A program made the position numbers and the translations under genes. A stretch of DNA of 64,000 nucleotides from Neobacillus niacini (lineage in GTDB: Bacteria > Bacillota > Bacilli > Bacillales > Cytobacillaceae): NCBI RefSeq assembly GCF_030817595.1, contig NZ_JAUSZN010000001.1, forward strand, positions 5,816,001-5,880,000. The letters run 5' to 3'. Numbering within the stretch: the first letter of the stretch is position 1; every line of letters starts with the position of its first letter. The notes below the pieces were generated by a model that was given only the letters and a program-made list of their open reading frames with translations, was not told the origin of the DNA and did not search any database. Of the stretch, positions 26,632 through 37,069 are shown in pieces.

Positions 26632-28959
26632 ATGGCGAAAGAGAGAGAATTGATCGTCCCCCTCCTGCCGCTTCGAGGGTTGCTTGTATATCCGACAATG
26701 GTCCTTCATTTAGATGTTGGACGTGAAAGATCGGTTGAAGCCCTTGAAAAAGCGATGGTAGATGACCATTTAATTTTTTTAACAACCCAAAAGGATATTG
26801 CAATAGACGATCCTTCTGAAGAGGATTTATACCAAATTGGTACATTAACGAAGGTTAAACAAATGCTTAAACTTCCAAATGGAACCATTCGAGTATTGGT
26901 TGAGGGACTAAACAGAGCAAAAATACAAGCATTTCATGATGAGGACGATTATTATGCGGTCAGCATTGTGACATATGAAGAAGCAACAACAAAGGATGTA
27001 GAAGACCAGGCATTAATGAGAACAATGCTTGAGTATTTTGAGCAATACATAAAGTTATCGAAAAAAATCTCCGCAGAAACCTATGCTTCGGTGGTAGACA
27101 TTGAAGAACCAGGTAGAATGGCAGATATTATTGCTTCTCATTTGCCAATCAAACTGAAAGAAAAACAAGAAATACTTGAAACCATTGATGTTAAGCAACG
27201 AATGAATATGGTCATTGATACCATTCAAAATGAAAAAGAAGTGCTTAATCTAGAGAAGAAGATTGGGCAGCGAGTAAAGCGTTCCATGGAAAGGACGCAA
27301 AAGGAATATTACCTGCGTGAGCAAATGAAGGCGATTCAGAAGGAATTAGGCGATAAAGAAGGCAAAACCGGTGAAATCGCTGAACTAACGGAAAAAATTA
27401 AAAATGCGGGTATGCCTGAGAATGTTCAGCAAACTGCATTAAAAGAACTGGACCGCTATGAAAAAGTGCCTTCAAGCTCAGCAGAAAGTGCCGTTATTCG
27501 TAACTATATTGAATGGCTGATTACGATTCCATGGTCGAAGAAGACCGACGATGATATTGATATTCATCGTGCTGAAAAAATCCTCAATCAAGACCATTTC
27601 GGTCTTGAAAAAGTAAAAGAACGTGTATTGGAGTTTTTATCGGTTCAGAAACTGACCAATTCCTTAAAAGGACCTATTTTATGTCTTGCTGGACCACCAG
27701 GAGTAGGAAAAACAAGCTTAGCACGCTCGATTGCAAATTCATTAAATCGTAATTTTGTCCGTGTATCCCTCGGTGGTGTTCGTGATGAATCTGAAATTCG
27801 CGGTCATCGAAGAACCTATGTTGGAGCAATGCCAGGTCGAATTATCCAGGGAATGAAAAAGGCAGGAACCATTAATCCAGTCTTTTTATTAGATGAGATT
27901 GATAAAATGTCCAGCGACTTCCGTGGTGATCCTTCGTCTGCAATGCTTGAGGTACTGGATCCGGAACAAAACCATAATTTTAGCGATCATTATATCGAAG
28001 AAACCTATGACCTTTCAAAAGTGATGTTCATTGCGACCGCCAATAATTTGTCAACGATTCCAGGTCCACTTTTAGATAGGATGGAAATTATTACGATTGC
28101 TGGTTATACAGAGATTGAAAAAGTTCATATTACAAGAGACCATTTGCTGCCAAAACAGATTAAAGAAAATGGGCTGACAAAAGGCATTCTCCAAGTGCGT
28201 GATGACGCGATTCTTAAGGTGGTCAGATATTATACCCGTGAAGCAGGTGTGCGGAGCCTCGAGCGACAAATGGCTACCATCTGCCGTAAGACAGCGAAAA
28301 TCGTTGTTTCAGGTGAGAAAAAACGTGTCGTTGTTACGGAAAAGAATGTGGAGGAGTTCCTTGGTAAGCCTAAATTCCGTTATGGTCAAGCAGAAACAGA
28401 GGATCAAGTTGGAGTTGCGACAGGTCTAGCTTACACAACTGTTGGCGGTGATACCTTGCAAATTGAAGTGTCTTTATCGCCAGGTAAAGGAAGACTCGTA
28501 CTAACAGGTAAACTTGGGGACGTCATGAAAGAATCGGCCCAGGCGGCATTTAGCTATATTCGTTCTAAAGCCGGTGAACTTGGAATTGAAGAAAATTTCC
28601 ATGAAAAATATGATGTTCACATTCATGTTCCAGAAGGTGCTGTTCCAAAAGATGGTCCATCTGCAGGAATCACAATGGCCACTGCACTTGTGTCGGCGCT
28701 AACGGGCAGAGCCATTCGCCGTGAAGTAGGAATGACAGGTGAGATTACACTAAGAGGCCGGGTGCTTCCAATTGGCGGATTAAAAGAAAAAACACTCAGT
28801 GCTCATCGTGCAGGATTAACAAAAGTCATTCTCCCTAAGGATAATGAAATGGATATCGATGATATTCCAGAAAGTGTCAGAAATGAAATAGAGTTTGTGC
28901 TTGTTTCACATGTCGATGAAGTTCTTCGGCATGCACTAGTAGAAGGTGGATTGCAATGA
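26632..28959 (+). CDS. lonA: ATP-dependent protease Lon
   Basis: Cytoplasmic AAA+ protease that degrades misfolded and regulatory proteins. The 775-residue protein has the Lon N-domain ([18 protein letters not shown] near the start), a coiled linker, an ATPase with Walker A GPPGVGKT (354-361), and the protease domain with Ser677 in DGPSAG and Lys720 in GGLKEK. ATG 26632 follows GGAGG and matches the B. subtilis length (774). Its stop overlaps the ysxC start by 4 bp. Confidence 0.98.
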   Translation: MAKERELIVPLLPLRGLLVYPTMVLHLDVGRERSVEALEKAMVDDHLIFLTTQKDIAIDDPSEEDLYQIGTLTKVKQMLKLPNGTIRVLVEGLNRAKIQAFHDEDDYYAVSIVTYEEATTKDVEDQALMRTMLEYFEQYIKLSKKISAETYASVVDIEEPGRMADIIASHLPIKLKEKQEILETIDVKQRMNMVIDTIQNEKEVLNLEKKIGQRVKRSMERTQKEYYLREQMKAIQKELGDKEGKTGEIAELTEKIKNAGMPENVQQTALKELDRYEKVPSSSAESAVIRNYIEWLITIPWSKKTDDDIDIHRAEKILNQDHFGLEKVKERVLEFLSVQKLTNSLKGPILCLAGPPGVGKTSLARSIANSLNRNFVRVSLGGVRDESEIRGHRRTYVGAMPGRIIQGMKKAGTINPVFLLDEIDKMSSDFRGDPSSAMLEVLDPEQNHNFSDHYIEETYDLSKVMFIATANNLSTIPGPLLDRMEIITIAGYTEIEKVHITRDHLLPKQIKENGLTKGILQVRDDAILKVVRYYTREAGVRSLERQMATICRKTAKIVVSGEKKRVVVTEKNVEEFLGKPKFRYGQAETEDQVGVATGLAYTTVGGDTLQIEVSLSPGKGRLVLTGKLGDVMKESAQAAFSYIRSKAGELGIEENFHEKYDVHIHVPEGAVPKDGPSAGITMATALVSALTGRAIRREVGMTGEITLRGRVLPIGGLKEKTLSAHRAGLTKVILPKDNEMDIDDIPESVRNEIEFVLVSHVDEVLRHALVEGGLQ

Positions 28960-29537
28960 AAGTAGTTAGTTCCGATATCGTCATCAGTGCCGTCAGGCCA
29001 GAGCAATACCCAGAAACAGACCTGCCTGAATTTGCATTAGCAGGTCGCTCGAATGTTGGTAAGTCTTCTTTTATCAATAAAATGTTAAACCGAAAAGGGC
29101 TTGCAAGAATTTCGTCAAAGCCAGGTAAAACACAAACGTTAAATTTTTATTTAATCAATGAAATCCTTCACTTTGTCGATGTTCCTGGTTATGGATACGC
29201 GAAGGTTTCGAAGTCCGAGCGTGCTGCTTGGGGAAGAATGATTGAAACGTATTTTACCTCCCGGGAACAATTAAAAGCAGCAGTTTTAATTGTTGACTTA
29301 CGACACCCGCCCACACAGGATGATGTCATGATGTATGATTTCTTAAAGCATTATGGTATTCCTTGTGTCATCATCGCGACAAAGGCAGATAAAATCCCAA
29401 GAGGGAAATGGCAGAAACATTTAAAAGTAACAAAGGAAACGCTCGATTTAGATGAAAATGATCAAATCGTTCTTTTCTCATCCGAAACTGGTGAAGGAAA
29501 AGATAAAGCGTGGTCTATATTGCAGAGCTATATGTAA
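28956..29537 (+). CDS. ysxC: Ribosome-assembly GTPase YsxC (EngB)
   Basis: Essential GTPase acting in 50S subunit assembly. The 193-residue protein has the G1 loop GRSNVGKS (30-37), the switch-I region with the TQTLNF-type threonine, G3 DVPGYG, G4 TKADK and a G5-like SSETGEG. It overlaps lonA by ATGA, implying translational coupling, and is followed by a strong terminator. Length fits B. subtilis YsxC (195). Confidence 0.97.
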   Translation: MKVVSSDIVISAVRPEQYPETDLPEFALAGRSNVGKSSFINKMLNRKGLARISSKPGKTQTLNFYLINEILHFVDVPGYGYAKVSKSERAAWGRMIETYFTSREQLKAAVLIVDLRHPPTQDDVMMYDFLKHYGIPCVIIATKADKIPRGKWQKHLKVTKETLDLDENDQIVLFSSETGEGKDKAWSILQSYM

Positions 29538-29540
29538 GAA

Positions 29541-29577
29541 AAACGTCAGGCAATTTCCGCCTGACGTTTATTTTTTC
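29541..29577. terminator. Terminator of lonA-ysxC, also at the ysxD end
   Basis: Perfect 11-bp stem AAACGTCAGGC / GCCTGACGTTT followed by T-rich DNA. The right arm overlaps the stop of the convergent ysxD. Confidence 0.92.
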
Positions 29578-30056
29578 TTTTTAAAAAGGAAGTAGATTCC
29601 GACAAGAATGATTATGGCTGGCCAAAACTTCCAAACAAAACTTAGACCATTTTGTAGTAACCCAAAATATTCTGCAACTTTGTCGTAAAATAATAGCAAT
29701 AATGCCAATACTAAAAAGAGAAACGCTTGAAACAAACCATTATTCGTTTTTTGAAAACGTAGAAAGTAGCCGATGGATATAAATAATACAAGCATACCAA
29801 TTGTGTTGTTCGGCCAAATTAAGATTTTGCCGGCCATATGGTAATGAAGGCCAAAACCTGCGATGATGACACCTGGTAAGATGGCTTCATGGTCATTTGC
29901 AGAGTATCCCTGTCCTAAAAAAGCGATGCCGATAATAATAAGAAGTGTCGGCCACGAATACAATGTCTGTAAAACTGTAAATCCCGATTGCTGTAAGAAT
30001 AGAAAGGCTCCAAAGCCTATGAGAATAATTCCAGGGAAAACACGCTGATTCTTCAT
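29568..30056 (-). CDS. ysxD: LiaF/LiaI-type membrane protein YsxD
   Basis: Function unknown. The 162-residue protein is very hydrophobic with about six to seven membrane segments and a basic KKKK C-terminus. It has repeated short units PGIILIGFGAFLF and PGVIIAGFGLHYH followed by WPTLLIIIGI and WPAIIILVGI, the pattern of the LiaI/LiaF transmembrane family. It lies at the ysxC-hemA junction, where B. subtilis has ysxD; the symbol is assigned by position and size. No other reverse-strand gene adjoins it. Confidence 0.8.
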   Translation of the reverse strand: MKNQRVFPGIILIGFGAFLFLQQSGFTVLQTLYSWPTLLIIIGIAFLGQGYSANDHEAILPGVIIAGFGLHYHMAGKILIWPNNTIGMLVLFISIGYFLRFQKTNNGLFQAFLFLVLALLLLFYDKVAEYFGLLQNGLSFVWKFWPAIIILVGIYFLFKKKK

Positions 30057-30161
30057 TTTAACACCACTTCCAGAAAGGTTTACTTGAATCTAGTCTATTT
30101 TTTTGGTACTGTACATAAGGATGATATATTTATTAATTACTGAACTTTTTTTCCTATATAT

Positions 30162-30196
30162 GGCTGGCTTCAGCGCCTAGAGGCGCTTCCGCTTTT
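30162..30196 (+). repeat. Intergenic repeat family, core-deleted copy D (before hemA)
   Basis: Only the ends remain: AGCGCCT (30172-30178) and AGGCGCT (30181-30187) meet directly, followed by the family tail TCCGCTTTT. This shows the element persists as a minimal hairpin. Confidence 0.7.
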
Positions 30197-30256
30197 ATAG
30201 TAACATATTCTTTCGTATTCTGTTCACAATTACGGAGTAAAAATTGAAAATACCCG

Positions 30257-30265
30257 TGTTATAAT
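30257..30265 (+). promoter_or_regulatory. Extended -10 promoter of the hem operon
   Basis: TGT-TATAAT (30257-30265) lies 61 bp before hemA; no clear -35 was found 16-18 bp upstream. The overlapping TTATAATCAGACTAG is only a partial PerR-box match; B. subtilis hemA is PerR-controlled, so this is worth testing but not claimed. Confidence 0.5.
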
Positions 30266-30325
30266 CAGACTAGTTAATAATGTATTAGTAGTTTTTGTAT
30301 TACTTATTGGGGGTGTACTTCAAAA

Positions 30326-31666
30326 ATGCATATTGTAGTGATCGGTCTAAACTATAAAACTGCCCCTGTGGAAATCCGCGAGCGGTTAACATTTAATGAA
30401 GCCGAGCTTGGGGATGCAATAAAAAAATTAAATACCAAAAAAAGCATCCTTGAAAATATCATTGTCTCTACATGTAATCGTACAGAGATATATGCGGTTG
30501 TCGATCAGCTGCATACTGGACGCTATTATATAAAAGAATTTTTATCTGAATGGTTCGGAATTGAGCAATCTGAGTTTTCACCTTTTCTATTTGTTTACGA
30601 AGAGGACGGGGCTATTGAACATTTATTCAAGGTAGCATGCGGCCTTCATTCCATGGTTTTAGGGGAAACACAAATATTAGGGCAGGTTCGTACGAGCTTT
30701 ATGTTAGCTCAAGAACTTGGAACGACAGGTACGGTCTTTAACCAGCTATTTAAGCAGGCGATTACACTTGCGAAGCGCGGACATGCTGAAACAGATATTG
30801 GTGCCAATGCGGTCTCAGTCAGTTATGCTGCCGTTGAACTAGCGAAGAAAATTTTCGGATCACTTGAGAATAAGCATGTTCTCATTTTTGGTGCTGGTAA
30901 AATGGGTGAGCTTGCGGCGCAAAACCTGCATGGCAATGGTGTAAGAAAAGTTACGGTTATCAATCGTACGTTTGATAAGGCTAAGGTTCTGGCTAACCGT
31001 TTCTCTGGTGAGGCCAAAACGGTTGATGAACTCCAAAATTCCTTGATTGACGCAGATATCCTGATCAGTTCAACAGGAGCAAAGGATTTTGTCATTACAA
31101 AAGCTATGATGGAAAAAGTAGAGAAAAAGCGTAAGGGCAAGCCATTATTTATGGTTGATATTGCTGTTCCACGTGACTTAGATCCAAGAATCGCAGAGCT
31201 TGAAAGTGTCTTTTTGTATGATATCGATGATTTAGAAGGGATTGTTGAGGCAAACCTTCAGGAGCGCAAGAAAGCAGCTCAAGTTATCATGTTGATGATT
31301 GAGAAGGAAATTGTTGATTTCAAGCAATGGCTCGGATTGCTGGGAGTAGTTCCTGTTATATCTGCTCTAAGAGATAAGGCAGCTGCTATTCAATCCGAAA
31401 CGATGATCAGCATTGAACGCAAGCTCCCTCATTTATCGGACAGAGATAGAAAGGTTCTAAATAAACATACAAAGAGCATTATCAACCAGCTGTTAAAAGA
31501 CCCTATCTTACAAGCAAAAGAATTGGCTGCTCGTCCAGACGCTGAAGAGGCATTGGATTTATTTATGAAAATATTTAATATTGAAGAGCTTGTAGAAAAA
31601 CAAACGAAAGCAGCCGAAACGAATAATGCAGTGGTTCATGTACCGCAGGCTTCCTTTCAGTCATAA
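30326..31666 (+). CDS. hemA: Glutamyl-tRNA reductase
   Basis: Reduces glutamyl-tRNA to glutamate-1-semialdehyde, the first committed step of the C5 haem pathway. The 446-residue protein has the catalytic Cys50 in STCNRTE, the substrate-pocket [14 protein letters not shown] segment, an NADPH-binding domain ([12 protein letters not shown]) and a C-terminal dimerisation helix. GGGGGTG precedes the ATG. First gene of hemAXCDBL. Confidence 0.98.
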   Translation: MHIVVIGLNYKTAPVEIRERLTFNEAELGDAIKKLNTKKSILENIIVSTCNRTEIYAVVDQLHTGRYYIKEFLSEWFGIEQSEFSPFLFVYEEDGAIEHLFKVACGLHSMVLGETQILGQVRTSFMLAQELGTTGTVFNQLFKQAITLAKRGHAETDIGANAVSVSYAAVELAKKIFGSLENKHVLIFGAGKMGELAAQNLHGNGVRKVTVINRTFDKAKVLANRFSGEAKTVDELQNSLIDADILISSTGAKDFVITKAMMEKVEKKRKGKPLFMVDIAVPRDLDPRIAELESVFLYDIDDLEGIVEANLQERKKAAQVIMLMIEKEIVDFKQWLGLLGVVPVISALRDKAAAIQSETMISIERKLPHLSDRDRKVLNKHTKSIINQLLKDPILQAKELAARPDAEEALDLFMKIFNIEELVEKQTKAAETNNAVVHVPQASFQS

Positions 31667-31678
31667 GAGGTACTGAAT

Positions 31679-32512
31679 ATGTTTGACTTCCATATGACGC
31701 GGCTGCACGAATTGACAGTAGTCCTATATGCCTTCAGTGTGTTGTTATATTTTTTCGATTTCATTCACCATAACCGGAAGGCAAACCGTATCGCCTTCTG
31801 GTTACTTGCGTTTGTATGGGTTTTACAAACCGGCTTTCTTACTTCCTATATGATAAAAACAGGAAGATTTCCTGCATTAACAATCTTTGAAGGTCTTTAT
31901 TTTTATGCCTGGGTTTTGGTAACTTTATCACTTGGAATTAACCGTCTTCTAAAGGTCGATTTCATCGTTTTTTTTACAAATATACTAGGTTTTATTGTCA
32001 TCGCGATTCATACATTTGCTCCGATTAACCATGATTCACATGTCATAAGTAACCAGCTAATGTCAGAACTATTGCTTATACATATCACAATGGCCATTCT
32101 ATCTTATGGTGCCTTCTCTGTGTCTTTTGTGCTTTCACTTCTCTATCTGATTCAATATGATTTATTGAAAAGGAAAAAATGGGGGACAAGGCTTTTGAGA
32201 ATAGCAGATTTAAGTAAGCTGGAACGATCCTCTTATATATTAGTAGTCATTGGGGTTCCTATGCTGTTATTAAGTCTAATTCTGGGTTTACAATGGGCCT
32301 TTTTAAAGGTTCCAGGGATGCCATGGTACGATATGAAAATTATTGGTTCCTTTATTCTATTAACCGGATACAGTATCTACTTGTATCTGCGTATCGTTAA
32401 AAATATGTCAGGCAGACAATTAGCCTTTTGGAATGTCGGTTCATTTTTAATTGTATTAATTAACTTTTTTCTATTTGGGCAATTATCATCATTTCACTTT
32501 TGGTACTCATAG
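31679..32512 (+). CDS. hemX: HemX membrane protein
   Basis: Integral membrane protein that in B. subtilis lowers the amount of HemA. The 277-residue protein has about eight membrane segments and belongs to the cytochrome c assembly (CcsA-like) superfamily; a WxWxx-like region is LGLQWAFLKVPGMPWYDMK. It lies 12 bp after hemA. Length matches B. subtilis HemX (276). Confidence 0.93.
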   Translation: MFDFHMTRLHELTVVLYAFSVLLYFFDFIHHNRKANRIAFWLLAFVWVLQTGFLTSYMIKTGRFPALTIFEGLYFYAWVLVTLSLGINRLLKVDFIVFFTNILGFIVIAIHTFAPINHDSHVISNQLMSELLLIHITMAILSYGAFSVSFVLSLLYLIQYDLLKRKKWGTRLLRIADLSKLERSSYILVVIGVPMLLLSLILGLQWAFLKVPGMPWYDMKIIGSFILLTGYSIYLYLRIVKNMSGRQLAFWNVGSFLIVLINFFLFGQLSSFHFWYS

Positions 32513-32521
32513 GAGGCAGTC

Positions 32522-33460
32522 ATGAGAAAAATTATCGTAGGTTCTAGACGCAGCAAATTGGCTCTTACTCAAACAAACTGGGTGATAGAACAGCTTAAAA
32601 AGCTAGGCGGCAACTTTGAATTTGAAGTAAAAGAAATTGTTACAAAAGGGGATAAGATCCTTGATGTTACGCTTTCAAAAGTAGGCGGTAAAGGATTGTT
32701 TGTTAAGGAAATCGAACAGGCCATGATGGATAAAGAAATTGATATGGCTGTTCATAGTATGAAAGACATGCCAGCTGTTCTGCCTGAGGGATTAACAATC
32801 GGCTGCATCCCTTTCCGTGAGGACCATCGTGATGCATTGATTTCAAGGGATCATATTAAGCTAAAAGACTTGAAGCCAGGAGCGATTATTGGTACGAGCA
32901 GTCTTCGCCGCAGTGCGCAGATTTTAGCCCAGCGCCCAGATTTAGAAATAAAATGGATCCGTGGAAATGTTGATACAAGATTACAAAAGCTACAAGATGA
33001 AGAATATGACGCTATTATCCTAGCTGCAGCAGGACTTTCACGTCTTGGCTGGGCAAAAGAAACGATCACGGAATTTATCGATGCAGATATTTGTGTTCCG
33101 GCAGTTGGGCAAGGTGCATTATCCATCGAATGCCGTGAAGATGATAAGGAGCTTCTTGAACTATTTGAAAAGTTCACTTGTAAAAAAACAGAAAGAGCTG
33201 TTCGCGCAGAACGTGCTTTCCTTCAAAAAATGGAAGGCGGCTGCCAGGTGCCGATTGCTGGCTTTGGCTATGTAGCGGATAATGATGAAATCGTTCTTAC
33301 TGTTTTAGTTGCTTCTCCTGAAGGTCAAGAAATCTTTAAGGAAGAATTAAGGGGCACTAACCCAGAAGAGCTTGGTATTAAAGCTGCAGACCTATTAATT
33401 GAAAGAGGAGCTAAAGACCTGATTGAGAAGGTTAAACGGGAGCTCGAAGGTCAATGCTAA
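32522..33460 (+). CDS. hemC: Hydroxymethylbilane synthase (porphobilinogen deaminase)
   Basis: Joins four porphobilinogens into hydroxymethylbilane. The 312-residue protein has the N-terminal [13 protein letters not shown] motif (residues 6-18), the catalytic-aspartate region AVHSMKDMP and Cys241 in GGCQVPIAG, where the dipyrromethane cofactor attaches. AGGAGG precedes the ATG. It overlaps hemD by 7 bp. Confidence 0.98.
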   Translation: MRKIIVGSRRSKLALTQTNWVIEQLKKLGGNFEFEVKEIVTKGDKILDVTLSKVGGKGLFVKEIEQAMMDKEIDMAVHSMKDMPAVLPEGLTIGCIPFREDHRDALISRDHIKLKDLKPGAIIGTSSLRRSAQILAQRPDLEIKWIRGNVDTRLQKLQDEEYDAIILAAAGLSRLGWAKETITEFIDADICVPAVGQGALSIECREDDKELLELFEKFTCKKTERAVRAERAFLQKMEGGCQVPIAGFGYVADNDEIVLTVLVASPEGQEIFKEELRGTNPEELGIKAADLLIERGAKDLIEKVKRELEGQC

Positions 33461-34227
33461 AACCATTAGGGTTGAAAGACAAAAAGGTCCTGGTCCCTCG
33501 TGGAGCAGGTCAGGCAAAATCCTTTTCACAACTTGTCGAAAAGTATGGAGGGATTTCAATTGAAATCCCTCTTATTGCATTTCGGCCAATTGACCTCACA
33601 GCGCAGCTGCAAACTGCTATGAATGAGATTAATACATATGACTGGATTGTTTTTACTAGCAATGTCACTGTGGAAACGTTCTATTCTTTTTACAAAAATG
33701 CAGATCAAAAATCATTTCCGAAAATTGCTGTGATTGGCAGGAAAACGGAAGAGGTACTGCAGGAGAGAGGATATAAAGCAGAGTTTGTACCAACTGCCTA
33801 TGTGACCGAGGTGTTTACGGAAGAATTCTTGCCTATAGTGCCGAGTGGTTCAAAAGTGCTAATCCCAAAGGGAAATCTAGCAAGGGAATATATCTCTGCT
33901 TCGCTTAGTAACCATGGTGTACATGTCGATGAAATTGTTATATATGAGACTTACATGCCAGAAGAGAGTCGTAAGAAACTAGCTAACATGCTTTCTAATG
34001 ATGAACTTGATATTTTAATGTTCACGAGTCCTTCGACTGTTAATCACTTTATGAGTGTTGTGAAGGAATATAACCTCGAGAATCATATTCATAGATGTGT
34101 GATTAGCTGTATCGGACCAGTTACAGAGAAGAGATTACTCGCCTATGGACTGCCCGTTCACGTGTCTCCAGAGGAGTATACAGTTAAAGATATGATTAAA
34201 GGCACCATTCAGTTTTTAGAAAAATGA
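33454..34227 (+). CDS. hemD: Uroporphyrinogen-III synthase
   Basis: Closes hydroxymethylbilane with D-ring inversion. The 257-residue protein has the loosely conserved two-lobed HemD pattern: [13 protein letters not shown] at the start, [22 protein letters not shown]-like [10 protein letters not shown], then the second-lobe [14 protein letters not shown] and [10 protein letters not shown]. This family is weakly conserved, but the motifs and operon position make the call firm. The start lies inside hemC, indicating coupled translation. Confidence 0.95.
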   Translation: MLKPLGLKDKKVLVPRGAGQAKSFSQLVEKYGGISIEIPLIAFRPIDLTAQLQTAMNEINTYDWIVFTSNVTVETFYSFYKNADQKSFPKIAVIGRKTEEVLQERGYKAEFVPTAYVTEVFTEEFLPIVPSGSKVLIPKGNLAREYISASLSNHGVHVDEIVIYETYMPEESRKKLANMLSNDELDILMFTSPSTVNHFMSVVKEYNLENHIHRCVISCIGPVTEKRLLAYGLPVHVSPEEYTVKDMIKGTIQFLEK

Positions 34228-34259
34228 TATTTTAAAATAAAACTTGGGGGTAAAAATAA

Positions 34260-35240
34260 ATGGAACTTCAATTTTCACGTCATCGCCGATTACGTACGAG
34301 TGCTAGTATGCGTGCACTCGTAAGAGAAAACCACTTAACACCAGACGACTTTATCTATCCGTTATTCATCTATGAAGGTGAAAACATTCGCAGAGAAGTA
34401 TCTTCTATGCCTGGTGTATTCCAAGTATCAATGGATAACCTAAAAGCTGAAATGGATGATATCGTTGCTCACGGCATTAAGTCCGTTTTATTATTTGGAA
34501 TTCCCACTACAAAAGACGAGTGTGGTACACAAGCATTTCATGACCATGGCATTATCCAAGTTGCCACCCGATGGATTAAGGAACATTATCCAGAAATAAT
34601 TATTGTGGCGGATACTTGCTTGTGTGAATATACGAGCCATGGACATTGTGGAATGGTTGAAGGCGATAAAATCTTAAACGACGAATCTCTTGAGTTACTT
34701 GTAAAAACAGCTATTGCTCAAGCTGAAGCAGGTGCGGATATTATTGCTCCATCGAATATGATGGATGGCTTTGTGGCAGCAATTCGTGCAGGTTTGGATG
34801 AAGCTGGATTTAAAGATATTCCGATCATGTCTTATGCAGTTAAATATGCTTCTGCTTTTTACGGTCCATTCCGTGAAGCAGCTGAAGGCGCTCCGCAGTT
34901 CGGCGATCGTAAAACCTATCAAATGGACCCTGCAAACAGAATGGAAGCATTTAGGGAGGCAGAATCCGATGTGGCTGAAGGTGCAGATTTCCTAATTGTG
35001 AAACCGGGAATGCCTTATCTTGATATTGTTCGTGATGTTAAAAATAACTTTAATCTTCCTGTTGTGGCTTATAACGTCAGCGGTGAATATTCGATGATCA
35101 AAGCTGCGGCTGCAAACGGCTGGATTGACGAGAGACAAACGGTAATGGAAATGTTAATCGCCTTCAAACGTGCAGGTGCAGACCTTATTATTACATATGC
35201 AGCTAAAGATGCATGCCGCTGGTTAAAAGAAAACCACTAA
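34260..35240 (+). CDS. hemB: Delta-aminolevulinic acid dehydratase (porphobilinogen synthase)
   Basis: Condenses two 5-aminolevulinate molecules to porphobilinogen. The 326-residue protein has the zinc-type cysteine cluster [14 protein letters not shown], the [15 protein letters not shown] segment with one active-site lysine, and the Schiff-base Lys248 in [10 protein letters not shown], followed by YNVSGEYSM. The cysteine cluster indicates a zinc enzyme. It follows hemD by 32 bp. Confidence 0.98.
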   Translation: MELQFSRHRRLRTSASMRALVRENHLTPDDFIYPLFIYEGENIRREVSSMPGVFQVSMDNLKAEMDDIVAHGIKSVLLFGIPTTKDECGTQAFHDHGIIQVATRWIKEHYPEIIIVADTCLCEYTSHGHCGMVEGDKILNDESLELLVKTAIAQAEAGADIIAPSNMMDGFVAAIRAGLDEAGFKDIPIMSYAVKYASAFYGPFREAAEGAPQFGDRKTYQMDPANRMEAFREAESDVAEGADFLIVKPGMPYLDIVRDVKNNFNLPVVAYNVSGEYSMIKAAAANGWIDERQTVMEMLIAFKRAGADLIITYAAKDACRWLKENH

Positions 35241-35267
35241 TAACAACTCGAAAAGAGGAACTCAAAA

Positions 35268-36554
35268 ATGCGCTCATATACAAAATCAGTAGAAGCATTT
35301 AAAGAAGCTCAAAACTTAATGCCAGGCGGCGTTAACAGCCCGGTACGTGCGTTTAAATCTGTTAATATGGATCCGATTTTCATGGAAAGAGGAAAAGGTT
35401 CAAAAATCTATGATATCGATGGCAATGAATATATCGATTACGTATTATCATGGGGACCGTTAATCCTTGGCCATACAAATGACAGAGTGGTTGAAGGAAT
35501 TAAAAAGGTGGCAGAGCTTGGTACAAGCTTTGGTGCCCCGACATTAATGGAAAATGAACTGGCTAAGCTTGTGATTGAACGTGTACCTTCGATCGAAGTG
35601 GTAAGGATGGTTTCATCCGGAACAGAAGCAACGATGAGTGCGCTTCGCTTAGCACGCGGCTACACTGGCCGTAACAAGATTTTGAAATTTGAAGGCTGTT
35701 ACCATGGACATGGTGATTCCCTCTTGATTAAAGCTGGTTCTGGGGTTGCTACACTTGGATTACCAGACAGTCCAGGTGTACCTGAAGGTGTGGCTAAAAA
35801 CACGATTACAGTGGCATACAATGACCTTGAAGGCGTTAAATATGCGTTCGAGCAATTCGGTGATGATATTGCTTGTATTATCGTTGAACCAGTTGCAGGA
35901 AATATGGGTCTTGTACCGCCGCTTCCAGGATTCTTAGAAGGTCTTCGTGAGATTACTTCCGAAAACGGTGCATTGTTGATTTTTGATGAAGTGATGACTG
36001 GCTTCCGTGTCGGCTACAATTGTGCGCAAGGCTATTTCAATATCACTCCTGATATTACTTGTCTTGGAAAAGTAATTGGCGGTGGTCTTCCCGTTGGCGC
36101 TTACGGCGGTAAAGCTGAGATCATGCGACAAATCGCACCTGCAGGACCAATCTATCAAGCAGGAACACTTTCAGGAAATCCGCTTGCGATGACTGCTGGT
36201 TATGAAACATTAAGTCAATTAACACCAGAGCATTACGAAGAGTTCAAGCGCTTAGGTGATTTACTCGAAAAAGGAATTACCGCAGCTGCCCAAAAGTATG
36301 ATATTCCTGTTACCTTTAACCGTGCTGGTTCTATGATAGGTTTCTTCTTCACCAAAGAACCTGTCATCAATTATGAAACAGCAAAAACGTCTAACTTAGA
36401 TTATTTTGCAGCTTACTATCGTGAAATGGCAGAACAAGGGGTATTCCTGCCGCCATCTCAATTCGAAGGATTGTTCTTATCTACAGAACATACCGAAGAG
36501 GATATCGAAAAGACGATCAGAGCTGTAGATATTGCATTTTCAAAACTAAAATAA
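35268..36554 (+). CDS. hemL: Glutamate-1-semialdehyde 2,1-aminomutase
   Basis: PLP enzyme converting glutamate-1-semialdehyde to 5-aminolevulinate. The 428-residue protein has [12 protein letters not shown] near the start, the [15 protein letters not shown] and GCYHGHGDS cofactor motifs, DEVMTGFR and the PLP lysine Lys268 in LGKVIGGG. Although it acts second in the pathway it closes the operon, as in B. subtilis. AAGAGGA precedes the ATG and a terminator follows. Confidence 0.98.
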   Translation: MRSYTKSVEAFKEAQNLMPGGVNSPVRAFKSVNMDPIFMERGKGSKIYDIDGNEYIDYVLSWGPLILGHTNDRVVEGIKKVAELGTSFGAPTLMENELAKLVIERVPSIEVVRMVSSGTEATMSALRLARGYTGRNKILKFEGCYHGHGDSLLIKAGSGVATLGLPDSPGVPEGVAKNTITVAYNDLEGVKYAFEQFGDDIACIIVEPVAGNMGLVPPLPGFLEGLREITSENGALLIFDEVMTGFRVGYNCAQGYFNITPDITCLGKVIGGGLPVGAYGGKAEIMRQIAPAGPIYQAGTLSGNPLAMTAGYETLSQLTPEHYEEFKRLGDLLEKGITAAAQKYDIPVTFNRAGSMIGFFFTKEPVINYETAKTSNLDYFAAYYREMAEQGVFLPPSQFEGLFLSTEHTEEDIEKTIRAVDIAFSKLK

Positions 36555-36567
36555 TACTTTTTTAAGG

Positions 36568-36598
36568 CACTCACCATTTATCTGGTGGGTGTTTTTTT
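36568..36598 (+). terminator. Terminator of the hem operon
   Basis: Stem CACTCACCA / TGGTGGGTG (one G-U pair) followed by a T run. Confidence 0.88.
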
Positions 36599-36610
36599 GT
36601 TCATGTGATT

Positions 36611-36700
36611 TGGCACATAAATATGCAATTTGGCACGTAAATTTTAAAATCGGCACGTAAAAGTTGGATTTGGCAAGTAAATCCATAAAACAGCACATAA
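36611..36700 (+). repeat. Array 1 of 20-bp-spaced GGCACRTAAA motifs
   Basis: Five units begin at 36611, 36631, 36651, 36671 and 36691, exactly 20 bp apart: TGGCACATAA, TGGCACGTAA, CGGCACGTAA, TGGCAAGTAA and CAGCACATAA. The 10 bp between cores vary and are A/T-rich. Not a CRISPR: the conserved core is too short. The remainder of 36701-36843 shows nothing recognisable. Confidence 0.85.
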
Positions 36701-36843
36701 AGAAGGTTTTCATTCAAATAGGACATTAGATTTCAAAATCCAAACAGCTCCAAGGCAAAAATTCTATACTAAACCATGAAAAGGGAAAGACAAATACCTG
36801 AGCCCGGCGTGCGTGAGGCTATTTTTAGACGATAAAGTTGATT

Positions 36844-36893
36844 CGGCACATAAAAATGAATTTTGGCACGTATTTCTGAAAAACGGCAAGAAA
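36844..36893 (+). repeat. Array 2 of 20-bp-spaced GGCACRTAAA motifs
   Basis: Three further units at 36844, 36864 and 36884 (CGGCACATAA, TGGCACGTAT, CGGCAAGAAA), again exactly 20 bp apart. The motifs are on the same strand as array 1. Confidence 0.8.
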
Positions 36894-36990
36894 AAAGGTT
36901 TTTAAAAAAGGTCCCGTAATCAAAGTTTCGAGGATTAATTAATGTTAAATCCAACAATCCCAAACTTTTTCACATAAGAAGGCTTTTTTA

Positions 36991-37019
36991 TCATAAATAA
37001 AAGCATTCGTTCATAGAGT
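36991..37019 (+). promoter_or_regulatory. Possible sigma-E promoter of spoVID
   Basis: CATAGAGT (37012-37019) resembles a sigma-E -10, with TCATAAAT 13 bp upstream as a -35 candidate. spoVID is a sigma-E gene in B. subtilis. The match is only moderate. Confidence 0.35.
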
Positions 37020-37069
37020 GTAAGTGACATAGTGATTTTGCTTAAAAGGAAACGAAAGGAGGAGTCGCT

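Noticed and set aside
30260..30274. PerR box at the hemA promoter
   Set aside because: Only the left half of the palindrome matches well; the right half is poor, so it is mentioned as a test but not claimed.
36611..36893. Possible CRISPR array
   Set aside because: Conserved cores are only about 10 bp with 10-bp gaps, there are no spacer-length unique segments, and no cas genes occur in the window.
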